This document shows, piece after piece, positions 41,086 through 49,557 of a stretch of 64,000 bases of DNA (positions are counted from its first letter, which is position 1; every line of letters starts with the position of its first letter). Source of the DNA: Hyaloraphidium curvatum (Eukaryota > Monoblepharomycota > Hyaloraphidiomycetes > Hyaloraphidiales > Hyaloraphidiaceae). Under the pieces are notes generated by a model. That model worked only from the letters and a program-made list of their open reading frames with translations, was not told where the DNA came from and did not search any database. The DNA lies in assembly GCA_025558095.1 (NCBI GenBank), contig JAIVFI010000029.1, positions 434,001 to 498,000 of the forward strand. The letters are read 5' to 3'. A program made the translations under genes and the position numbers.

Positions 41086-43191
41086 TGGTGACCCGGTGTA
41101 AATGTCGTCGATGAAGACCACCAAGCAGTACCACTGGAGGCCGGCGAGGAGCTCGTCCATGATCCGAGCAAAGGTTGCAGGAGCGTTGGTAAAGCCCATG
41201 GCCATCCGCTCCCACTGGTAGAGACCGCGGTGCGTCGTGAAGGCCGTCTTTTCCTTGTCCTCGTCGGCCACCTCCACGTGCCAAAAGCCGGAGCGGATGT
41301 CGCAAACGCTCCACACCTTGGCCGCGCTGAGGAGAGCGAGAGTGTCGCTTGGGTTCTTCATCGGGTAGACGTCGCGCTTGGTGGCGGCGTTGAGCTTCCG
41401 GTAATCGATCACCAGGCGCCATTCGCCCGAGCCGTGCCCTTTTGGCACCATGATGCAGGGCGTGGCCCAGGGGCTTCGCGAGGGGACGACTACGCCCTGC
41501 ACGAGCAGGTCGTCGATGATCTTGTCCATTTCCCCGCGAAGCCGGAACGGGGTCCGGTACGGCATCTGGTGGATCGGCTTGAGGTCGCCCGTGTCGATCC
41601 GGAAGCGATGGTTGCGCAGCTTGCCGATCCAAGGACCAAACACGTCCCGGTAGCGGTCGCAGAGCTTATGGAAACGAGGTTTGTCCCCCTCGCTCAGGAT
41701 CGTTTGGTCCATCTTGAGCTCGATAGCCTCGACCGGAGGAGGCTCCACGCCGGGAGGCTGAGGTGGTCCAATCGATCCCGGCGAGGGCACCGCGAACAGA
41801 TCGATGGTCTCCTCGACCGTGAGCGTGGATTCGGCCGGTTCGGTGTGGGGCAGCTCGGGCTCCAGCATCGAGATCTGCGCGGGAGCCAGATACGTGGGCG
41901 GTTCCGGAGCGAGAAATCCAGGAATCCGCACGCGGAAGCGGCCGAGGTGGGTGCCCGGGCCGATCGTGACCGGTGTCGTCCCGTAGTTGCGGATGAGAAT
42001 CGGCAGCCGACCGTCTCTGTCGGGCGTCGCCGACGGGATGATGAAGAGGCGATCGAACGGCGAAGTGTTCGGCGTCTCGATGACCCCTGTCAAGTCCATC
42101 TCCACGACGGTCGCCAAGGGAGTCGTCGGGGCCAGCTCAGCGGTGATCGAGACGTCCTCGTTGGGGTAGACCGTGATGGAGGTGGTTGAATGGAGCGGGG
42201 CGACCAGGTGTGATCCGAAGAGCGGTCGCGCAACAATGTGCATTGGCACGACGACCCCCTCCGGATCGTCCTTGAAATAGAGGACCGGCGTCTCCCAGTC
42301 CATCTGAACGCGTAGGGCGGAGAGCCAAGGGGTGCCGAGGATCACGTCGTCCATGAGACCGTCCATGATGGCGACGTCCATGACGCAGTGTTGATTCCCG
42401 ACCAGGATGTCCATCTTAGCAACTCCGCGGACCCACATGGTTCCGCCGGCCGCGGCCGTGCTGAGGGTGCCGAGTGTCCATGGTTTGATCGGTGGCGACG
42501 GGTGGATCCGGCAGAAGAAGGACGACCGAACCGCCACCACTGAGGCACCGGAGTCGACGAGGGCCGCGGGGGTATTCACGCCGTTGACCCATGCGGAAAC
42601 GCGTGCCGCCTGATAGTGGAACTGCACTTGCGAAGTCCACGTCCAGCGATCCGGCGGAGGGGCGACCGGAGCAGGTGGCCGCGGGCGAGGCCGAGGGCCA
42701 GGCAGCGGTGGTCGTGCGTAGGCGGAAGGAGGAGGGGGCCTTTCGAAAGGTCCGGGAACGGCGCGGACGGTCGGGCCCTCGTGCATAGGTGCATCCGCTG
42801 ATCCCGCGTCCGCATCCTGTGCCGCCGGTTCACCGTTTCCCACGACCTCGACCGAGCCGGGCGACGCCGAATCCGCTGCCGGCGGCGGGGCCAGGGTCTC
42901 GTCGATCGGCATGAGCGCCTCCCGCTGCTGACGAACGGCGGCCTGTCGAGCTGCCTCCGCCTCGAGGAAGAGGATGTACTCCGTGCCCCCGAAGGGCCAA
43001 TGATGAACGTGGTCCTCCGCCGTCGGTTCATCGGTCGCGGAATCCGACAACTCCGGCGATCCGCCAGGAGATGAAGGGTCCGTGCCGTCCGGCAGCGGGG
43101 AAGTTCCAGGAAGAGGTTCCACATGTGGTTCAAGAGCTTGGATCTCTGCCCCCCTATGGCCGTGCGGCACTGAGGGCAAAGCTAGTTTTTT
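41086..43191 (-). CDS. pol: Gypsy pol 5' part: protease and RT up to FIDDI (3' truncated)
   Basis: Read by -1 frameshift from gag at 43191. A Pro-rich N-terminal spacer leads to the retropepsin site AALVDSGASVVAV (Asp-Ser-Gly) and a later DDVILGTPWLS strand. RT has fingers and palm motifs MPYRTPFRLRGEMDK, RSPWATPCIMVPK, WRLVIDYRKLNAATKRDVYP, DIRSGFWHVEV, KTAFTTHRGLYQW, MGFTNAPATFARIMD, and the catalytic FIDDI at 41101-41115 (an F-x-D-D form). Directly after GSP (41086) the Gypsy homology ends; the frame runs on to 40288, but only through antisense or unrelated sequence. The missing part of RT is on the opposite strand at 36948. Confidence 0.85.
43144..43191 (-). promoter_or_regulatory. Programmed -1 ribosomal frameshift signal, gag-pol
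   Basis: The slippery heptamer A AAA AAC occupies 43191-43185 in the gag frame and is followed at once by the gag stop TAG. A shift of -1 enters the pol frame exactly. Downstream, CTTTGCCC (43181-43174) can pair over 8 bp with GGGCAGAG (43151-43144), enclosing a 22-nt loop that contains its own GTGC/GCAC pair. The 3-nt spacer is shorter than the usual 5-9. Confidence 0.8.
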
Positions 43192-44837
43192 GGCATCGAA
43201 GGGGTGTTGCCGAGGCGAGACTTCCAGTTGAGTGGGCGGCGGTTGGCATTCTTCTCCAACTCCCAGCACTCGTCCTGAGCATGCCCATCCATGCCACAGA
43301 GATGGCAGTGGCGAGGCTGGAAGCGCTTCTGGTCGCGGTACTCCGAGGTGAAGGGCCGGCGATCCTGGCGCTCCTGCTGCTGGCGGGGCCGATCGATCGG
43401 AGGAGGCCTCGCGGGGGGGTTCGGCCTGGTCTCCGCGGCCTGAACCTGATGGCGAGGCGACGGCAGCAGCTTGGTGATGAGCTCCTTGATCTCGACGAGG
43501 TCGCTGTTCGGCCCCGAAGGCGGCAACGGCTGGCTCCGACGAGACTGGAAGGGGACGAAACGGCGCGGAGGCCGGAACGCAGACTCCCCCGGCGGTCCAC
43601 CGGTGGGCCTGCGCTCTCCCTTAGGCTCCAGCAGCTTTGTGAGAGCCTGCGTATGAGCCAGCAGCACTTCCGTCGTCGCCTTGTCGGTCGCCTTGGAGGA
43701 GCCCGAAGACGAGTGCTGGCCGACCAGAGCCGGAATCTCCGAAATCGAGTTCTGGCCCAGGAAACGGATGTCGCGCGGCTGCGCAGGGCCCGATGCTTGC
43801 ATGACGGTGCGCATCTTCTCGATGACCTTGGTGACGGAAGTGCGGTTGATGAGGTGATCCCCGAGGAGCTCCAGCGCCTTCCCGCGTAGCTCCGGGCGCA
43901 GTCCGTAGAGCAGGTTCTGGCCGTACACGCTGTCTTGCACTTCCCTGGTAGGAAGCTGATCGCCGCAGTGCGAGAGGAAACGCGTCTCGGCCAGGGATAC
44001 GCGGGCAACGAAGGCGTCGAGGGTCTCATCGTTGGTCATCTGAATCGTGTTGTAGTGCCGGCGATAATGCATCGATGCGTCGCGGGGCTCGAAGTGGTAG
44101 CGTAGCCAGGCAAGCACATCGTTCTGGGTCACCGGAGGATAGGTGGCCGTCGCGGGATAGTCCGGAGGGCGGTTCTGCGGCGTGATGTTGTGCCACATTG
44201 CGCGCGGCAGAGGCCCAAGGAAGACCGGGAAGACCTTGACGAGGTTGTTGATGGAGCCGAACGCCGTGAGAACCGTAGTGAGGTCGCGGAAGAAGTCTTC
44301 CGGGTCCTGCGTAGCGGGATCGAAGGGCTGAACAGAAGCAGGCAGCAGCTGAGCCGGGAGCTTGGCGGCTCCGCCCTGGCGATCCGCCTGGGGGAGGCCG
44401 GTGCTTCCATCGTTCGGCGGCTGAGCGCCAACGATGGCCCGTACGGCGTCGACGAACTGCTGCGGCTGGAGACCAGCGGCGGCAGCGTTGACAGCCGGGG
44501 CTTGCTCGCTCCGCTGACCCTGCTGCTGTGCGGCGAGCTGCTGGAGCTGCTGCGCTGCAAGCTGCTCGGCGGCGGCTTGCTGTTGAACTTGGGCAGCTGG
44601 CAACTGCTGAGCGGTCTGTTGCGCCACGAGCTGAGCGGCAAGCTGATCGGCGACGGCTTGCTGGGCGGCTTGCTGGGCGGCGAGTTGGGCGACGTCGTTG
44701 GCGGCGGCGCCGACTTGCTGGATCGCGGCCTGCGCAGCTTGGATAATCGCCTGGGCCTGCGGGTTGTTCTGCAAATCGTTAGCTTCCTGAGGCTGCTGAA
44801 CCTCCTGCTGAGGGGCGGCTTCTTGAACGGGGTCCAT
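43182..44837 (-). CDS. gag: Gypsy gag polyprotein with CCHC knuckle
   Basis: 551 residues from ATG 44837 (MDPVQEAAPQQEVQQ); codons further upstream are not ATG. The first 170 residues are Gln/Ala-rich, likely coiled coil. The retrotransposon gag core follows (FDPATQDPEDFFRDLT, LPRAMWHNI, LAWLRYHFEP, LDAFVARVSLAETRF). A basic, Pro-rich stretch leads to the zinc knuckle C-H-L-C-x4-H-x4-C in CHLCGMDGHAQDEC. It ends in frame with the slippery site used to enter pol. Packages element RNA in virus-like particles. Confidence 0.85.
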   Translation of the reverse strand: MDPVQEAAPQQEVQQPQEANDLQNNPQAQAIIQAAQAAIQQVGAAANDVAQLAAQQAAQQAVADQLAAQLVAQQTAQQLPAAQVQQQAAAEQLAAQQLQQLAAQQQGQRSEQAPAVNAAAAGLQPQQFVDAVRAIVGAQPPNDGSTGLPQADRQGGAAKLPAQLLPASVQPFDPATQDPEDFFRDLTTVLTAFGSINNLVKVFPVFLGPLPRAMWHNITPQNRPPDYPATATYPPVTQNDVLAWLRYHFEPRDASMHYRRHYNTIQMTNDETLDAFVARVSLAETRFLSHCGDQLPTREVQDSVYGQNLLYGLRPELRGKALELLGDHLINRTSVTKVIEKMRTVMQASGPAQPRDIRFLGQNSISEIPALVGQHSSSGSSKATDKATTEVLLAHTQALTKLLEPKGERRPTGGPPGESAFRPPRRFVPFQSRRSQPLPPSGPNSDLVEIKELITKLLPSPRHQVQAAETRPNPPARPPPIDRPRQQQERQDRRPFTSEYRDQKRFQPRHCHLCGMDGHAQDECWELEKNANRRPLNWKSRLGNTPSMPKN

Positions 44838-45313
44838 GTTTGGCGAAGGGGAATGAACTTGGTTGACGGAATACGGTTGACAGAAAAGAGTGGCAGTCGA
44901 CAAGCGCCGGTGCCAGGCGAAGTTGTTTTTGGATTATCGAAGTCGAAACTGAAGTCGAACGAGGTGTCGAAGACCCGAGAGCAGGATCACGGAGGTCGGA
45001 CCAGTGCGACGGTCCGGGTCGGAACCGGGCCTGAAGCTCTAACCCGGCGCGCGAATCCCGCTCGGCTCTTCGGGTCGGATAGGCCCTGAATATGAATAAG
45101 CGAACAGCGCTGAAGATACTTGACTGTAGCCGGGGGAAAGAGGTTACGGGATGTCTCCCGGGGTGCGTCCCAAGGGCTCTCAGAACGAGGATCCGGCCGG
45201 GCGGGGTTCCGCACGGTGGTCGAACGACACGGAGAGCACGTAGAGTCAACTGGCGATCAAGATTGTACTGTTACATGTCCCGCTCTTTATATATCCCAGG
45301 AGGGTGGCTGTGC

Positions 45314-45405
45314 CGAGTCACTTGCGAGTCGCTCGCGAGTCGCTCGCGAGTGACTCGCGAGTCACTCGCGAGTCGATCGCGAGTCGATCACGAGTCGATC
45401 GCGAG
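45314..45405. repeat. Second short array of the CTCGCGAGT palindromic unit
   Basis: About nine 10-nt units (variants of GTCGCTCGCGA and GTCGATCGCGA) stand 14 nt after a TTTATATATCCC sequence, mirroring the array and TATA-like sequence at 36.8 kb. It may belong to the LTR of the retroelement or be a separate satellite used as target. Confidence 0.7.
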
Positions 45406-45480
45406 GACCGACGCCTCCACGCCTCCGAACCGAAAATGAAAATACCCTTGTCCGAATGTCAGACGTCCTGTACCTTCGCA

Positions 45481-45582
45481 GGACGGCCGCGTGACTGCCG
45501 GCCGAGACCCACGCGGCGCCGGCAAAAACGCGATCAGCGCGAGGAGCGCGAACAGGAGGACGGTGAGGCGGCGGGGAGCCAT
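45481..45582 (-). pseudogene. Truncated secreted-peptide gene (exon 1 only)
   Basis: Exon 1 (45582-45513, MAPRRLTVLLFALLALIAF) and part of intron 1 match the gene at 46998, including its one-base deletion. The copy stops at the duplication boundary 45481, so exons 2 and 3 are missing. Confidence 0.75.
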
Positions 45583-46025
45583 CGCGGTTTAGGTGTCGTT
45601 TGCGGGGGTGTGCAGGTTCGGTCCGAGCGGCGAGGCCTTGTCGGGCCGAATGCTGCGGGCTGGAGATGACGGACGTAGTAGTCACCAGTCCCTGAACTAG
45701 AGAGGTTCTACCGACGCTCGAAACTGTTTATCGGTTACACAAAGTGTGTCAGGGTAGACTGCCGGCTCCGATCGGAGCGTGATTGGAGCCATTTGGTGTT
45801 CCCCGACGTCGCCAGGTGGCCTGCCAAGGGACCTTAATTGCCGCTTCCCGTTTCAGTCAGGGCACGGCGTCGGGACGGTCCATCAAGCATCTGACGCGGC
45901 GACAGCACGTAACAAAACAAGCAGGCGTCCTTTCGTCGGTCGACGCTGCGCTTCTGTATGGAAGCCCGCAGAAACACCGGTCGCGAAAACTCTCGGGCTC
46001 CCCGTCCACCTTTGCAACATCCCGT

Positions 46026-46371
46026 TTACACCGGCACACGGCGCTCCAGCCCCTTGTCTGCCTCGTAGATGCAGCTGACCATGCCGTCGACCGCGCCGAC
46101 GCCTGCGGTGGCGCGAGTGAGTGACTCGCCGGAGTCGGTGCGGGCGCCGGAACGAACAGCGCTCGCCCTCGACGCACTCGGCGCACGAGGATCTCTTGAC
46201 GATCCGGGCGTCCCCGGTGGGGGCGGCGTTGCTGTGGGAGGGGGCCGGGCGAGTCAGGGGACGTTGAGGGATCGCTGTGGCGCGCCACGGCGGGACCCAC
46301 GCGGCGCCGGCGAAGAGCGCGATCAGCGCGAAGAGCGCGAAAAGGAGGACGGTGAAGCGGCGGGGGGCCAT
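46026..46371 (-). CDS. Secreted Cys4 prepropeptide, copy A
   Basis: Three exons, 46371-46301, 46231-46158 and 46102-46026; introns of 69 nt (GTGGGT, phase 2) and 55 nt (GTTCGT, phase 1); 73 residues. Residues 1-24 (MAPRRFTVLLFALFALIALF then AGAA) form a signal peptide with an Ala-x-Ala site. A short propeptide NAAPTGDARIVKR ends in Lys-Arg, a Kex2-type site. The predicted mature part begins SSCAECVEGERC and continues to AVDGMVSCIYE, giving cysteines spaced C-x2-C-x5-C-x9-C. It ends DKGLERRVPV. No known family is recognised. It could be a signalling peptide, an effector or an antimicrobial. The unspliced frame is also open because intron 1 is a multiple of three, but the pyrimidine tract and conserved AG favour splicing. 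Confidence 0.75.
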
Positions 46372-46648
46372 GGCGGCGCTTGGCTGCGGAAGGCAATTTG
46401 GAGTCTCTGGGGGATGGGGAGGCTGGTGTCGAAGGGTCACAGGTCCCTGACCGAACAAGTGCCCCGACCCTCCAATCTTCTTCCGCGTCAGTCAAGAGAT
46501 GGTGTGGGCGACAAAGTTAAGGAAAGGCGACATGTTGGACCCCGGCTTTACATTGGAACCCTCTGTAAGCACTCTTTGAGATAACTGTTGAAAGCCAACG
46601 CTTGGGAAACAGCGCTTGAAGCTCCGCATAACCTCTGCACCCTCTTGT

Positions 46649-46998
46649 TTATACCGGCGTGCGGCGCTCCAGCCCCGTGTCGGCCTCGTAGATACAGCTG
46701 ACCATACCGTCGACCGCGGCGACGCCTGCGGGCGGGTTACCGCGTGAGGGGCCCGCGAGAACCGGTGCGGGTCAAGGAACCCACAGCGCTCGCCCTCGAC
46801 GCACTCGGCGCACGAAGACCTTTTGACGATGCGGACGTCCGGGGCGGGGGCGGCGGTGCTGTGGTTGGGCAGGGTGTGTGGCGTCAGGAGCATGAGGGAC
46901 GGCCGCGTGACTGCCGGCCGAGACCCACGCGGCGCCGGCAAAAACGCGATCAGCGCGAGGAGCGCGAACAGGAGGACGGTGAGGCGGCGGGGAGCCAT
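46649..46998 (-). pseudogene. Secreted Cys4 prepropeptide, copy B, one-base deletion in exon 1
   Basis: Exons 46998-46929, 46858-46785 and 46725-46649. Exon 1 is 70 nt instead of 71: compared with copy A one base is missing in the T-run before GCCGGCGCCGC, so splicing intron 1 (70 nt) throws exon 2 out of frame. Exon 2 (ending VKRSSCAECVEGERC) and exon 3 (AAVDGMVSCIYEADTGLERR) are otherwise intact. Retaining intron 1 restores the frame, which would give a 96-residue form. Either a recent pseudogene or a variant that keeps its intron. Confidence 0.6.
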
Positions 46999-47441
46999 CG
47001 CGGTTTAGGTGTCGTTTGCGGGGGTGTGCAGGTTCGGTCCGAGCGGCGAGGCCTTGTCGGGCCGAATGCTGCGGGCTGGAGATGACGGACGTAGTAGTCA
47101 CCAGTCCCTGAACTAGAGAGGTTCTACCGACGCTCGAAACTGTTTATCGGTTACACAAAGTGTGTCAGGGTAGACTGCCGGCTCCGATCGGAGCGTGATT
47201 GGAGCCATTTGGTGTTCCCCGACGTCGCCAGGTGGCCTGCCAAGGGACCTTAATTGCCGCTTCCCGTTTCAGTCAGGGCACGGCGTCGGGACGGTCCATC
47301 AAGCATCTGACGCGGCGACAGCACGTAACAAAACAAGCAGGCGTCCTTTCGTCGGTCGACGCTGCGCTTCTGTATGGAAGCCCGCAGAAACACCGGTCGC
47401 GAAAACTCTCGGGCTCCCCGTCCACCTTTGCAACATCCCGT

Positions 47442-47787
47442 TTACACCGGCACACGGCGCTCCAGCCCCTTGTCTGCCTCGTAGATGCAGCTGACCATGC
47501 CGTCGACCGCGCCGACGCCTGCGGTGGCGCGAGTGAGTGACTCGCCGGAGTCGGTGCGGGCGCCGGAACGAACAGCGCTCGCCCTCGACGCACTCGGCGC
47601 ACGAGGATCTCTTGACGATCCGGGCGTCCCCGGTGGGGGCGGCGTTGCTGTGGGAGGGGGCCGGGCGAGTCAGGGGACGTTGAGGGATCGCTGTGGCGCG
47701 CCACGGCGGGACCCACGCGGCGCCGGCGAAGAGCGCGATCAGCGCGAAGAGCGCGAAAAGGAGGACGGTGAAGCGGCGGGGGGCCAT
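47442..47787 (-). CDS. Secreted Cys4 prepropeptide, copy A'
   Basis: Exons 47787-47717, 47647-47574 and 47518-47442. Identical in predicted protein to copy A, being its counterpart 1416 nt away in the tandem duplication. 73 residues: signal peptide, Lys-Arg site, four-cysteine mature peptide. The identical 5' and 3' flanks suggest it carries the same promoter. Confidence 0.75.
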
Positions 47788-48063
47788 GGCGGCGCTTGGC
47801 TGCGGAAGGCAATTTGGAGTCTCTGGGGGATGGGGAGGCTGGTGTCGAAGGGTCACAGGTCCCTGACCGAACAAGTGCCCCGACCCTCCAATCTTCTTCC
47901 GCGTCAGTCAAGAGATGGTGTGGGCGACAAAGTTAAGGAAAGGCGACATTTGGACCCCGGCTTTACATTGGAACCCTCTGTAAGCACTCTTTGAGATAAC
48001 TGTTGAAAGCCAACGCTTGGGAAACAGCGCTTGAAGCTCCGCATAACCTCTGCACCCTCTTGT

Positions 48064-48409
48064 TTATACCGGCGTGCGGCGCTCCAGCCCCGTGTCGGCC
48101 TCGTAGATACAGCTGACCATGCCGTCGACCGCGCCGACGCCTGCGGTGGCGCGGGTCAGTGACTCGCCAGAGTCGGTGCGGGCGCCGGAACGAACAGCGC
48201 TCGCCCTCGACGCACTCGGCGCACGAGGATCTCTTGACGATCCCGGCGTCCCCGGTGGGGGCGGCGTTGCTGTGGGATGGGGCCAGGCGAGTCAGGGGAC
48301 GTTGAGGGATCACTGTGGCGCGCCACCGCGGGACCCACGCAGCGCCGGCGAAGAGCGCAATGAGCGCGAAGAGCGCGAAGAGCAGGATAGTAAGGCGGCG
48401 GGGGGGCAT
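48064..48409 (-). CDS. Secreted Cys4 prepropeptide, copy C
   Basis: Exons 48409-48339, 48269-48196 and 48140-48064; introns 69 nt (GTGGGT) and 55 nt (GTTCGT). 73 residues, starting MPPRRLTILLFALFALIALF. The propeptide is NAAPTGDAGIVKR. The mature part SSCAECVEGERC...GMVSCIYEADTGLERRTPV combines an A-type middle exon with a B-type last exon, which suggests gene conversion or crossing over between copies. Confidence 0.75.
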
Positions 48410-48953
48410 GGCGGTGATTGGGTGTCTTTTGCGGCGGAGTGGGGGTTCGACCGATAGTAAGTGTGTCTTCGGGCCGAAACTGTGGGCTGGACAAAGGGAC
48501 GGCCGGCCCACAAGCGAATATTACGTCGACACAAACTGGACGATGATTGTCAGGTTCGGGCTGCCAGCTCCAATCGGAGGGAGATGACTGGTGTCTCCGA
48601 GCGCTGGATAGTCGCTGTGGGGTCGTGGCTGGCCTAGGGACGCATCCTGACGGAGTCGGTCAAGCACCGAAGTGGGCGATTGAAAGCACATTTCCACGAG
48701 TCTACACTGCTTCCTGAAACATTCGTGGCAACAAGGCTTGAGACCAGCGCTTGAAGCATCCTCCCCGTTCGCAGCATCCCGTTCCAGGTCGGGGCACGGC
48801 AGCAGAACTGTCCATCAAGGCGCTGATGCGGGCGACATCATGGAGTTAAACAGAGCAGGCGTCCTTTTCGGTCGACGCCGCGCTGCTGTATTGATGTGAA
48901 AACCCCACAGTCGGAGCAATTGACCTCTCCGTCCACCCTTCCCAACCCGTTGT
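48410..48953. other. Intergenic region carrying a diverged 3' flank of the peptide genes
   Basis: 48780-48945 resembles the flank downstream of copy A (45850-46020): shared GGGCACGGC, GTCCATCAAG, GCAGGCGTCCTTT-CGGTCGACGC and CCGTCCACC blocks. Whole gene-plus-flank units have therefore been duplicated. No extra gene is seen. Confidence 0.5.
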
Positions 48954-49317
48954 TTACACCGGCGGCGCACGGCGGTCCAGCTTGTTTTCGGCCTCGTAGA
49001 TGCAGCTGACCATGCCGTCGACCGCGCCCACGCCTACGGGGGGGTGGCCGTGTGAGCCGCCCGGAAGCCCGGTCCGGCCATCTCGCAACTTACAGCGCTC
49101 GCCCTCGACACACTCGGCGCAAGACGACCTCTTCACGACGTGGACCTTGTCGGTGGGGGCGGCGGTGCTGCGGCGGCGGACGGGGCGGCGTGGCGCGTGA
49201 GCGGCGGCGGGGCAACTAGGCGGACCGCCCGCCTGGCGGGACCCACGCGGCGCCGGCGAAGACCGCGACGAGCGCAAAGAGCGCGAGGAGGAGGAGCGCG
49301 AGGCGGCGGGTGGCCAT
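48954..49317 (-). CDS. Secreted Cys4 prepropeptide, copy D
   Basis: Exons 49317-49247, 49167-49094 and 49033-48954; introns 79 nt (GTGGGT) and 60 nt (consensus GTAAGT). 74 residues. Here intron 1 is required, because the unspliced frame stops early, which confirms the three-exon model for the family. Signal peptide MATRRLALLLLALFALVAVF-AGAA; propeptide TAAPTDKVHVVKR; mature part SSCAECVEGERCVGAVDG then MVSCIYEAENKLDRRAPPV. Cysteine spacing as in the other copies. Confidence 0.75.
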
Positions 49318-49557
49318 GGCGTGAGTGTTCTCGGCGGTGCGGGTGAGTGATTGGACGGTGTCAATAGTCGGCGTGGCTGGGGAGGGACTTCCGAACGTCG
49401 ATGGGATAGTGGGGGCGGACGGAGTCACCGGCCGGCCACACAGAAAGGGCCGATTCGGTTACTGCAGCTGGGCGGGCAGATCATTGATTCTCATAGATCA
49501 AGTCATGGCCAGCTCCGACCCTCGTCATCGCCGTTGCGACGTCGGCCCCGGGGGCAG

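Larger units (their letters stand above)
36803..45405. mobile_element. Ty3/Gypsy chromovirus-type retrotransposon, internally rearranged
   Basis: All domains of a Gypsy chromovirus are present once: gag with zinc knuckle and PR-RT on the minus strand (44837-41086), and RT thumb, RNase H, integrase and chromodomain on the plus strand (36948-39911). The minus-strand RT stops just after the FIDDI box, and the plus-strand part begins a few residues later in the RT domain. The content is therefore complementary, and a segment of about 4.1 kb appears inverted. Short arrays of a palindromic 10-mer bracket the element. LTRs, primer-binding site and target-site duplication could not be identified. Confidence 0.8.
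45481..48128. repeat. Tandem duplication, unit 1416 nt
   Basis: Sequence from 45481 to about 46712 recurs at 46897 to about 48128 with near-perfect identity by eye (one small length difference near 46534/47949). Each unit carries one B-type and one A-type peptide gene. The left copy begins abruptly inside the first intron of a B-type gene. Such identity points to a recent unequal crossover. Confidence 0.85.
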
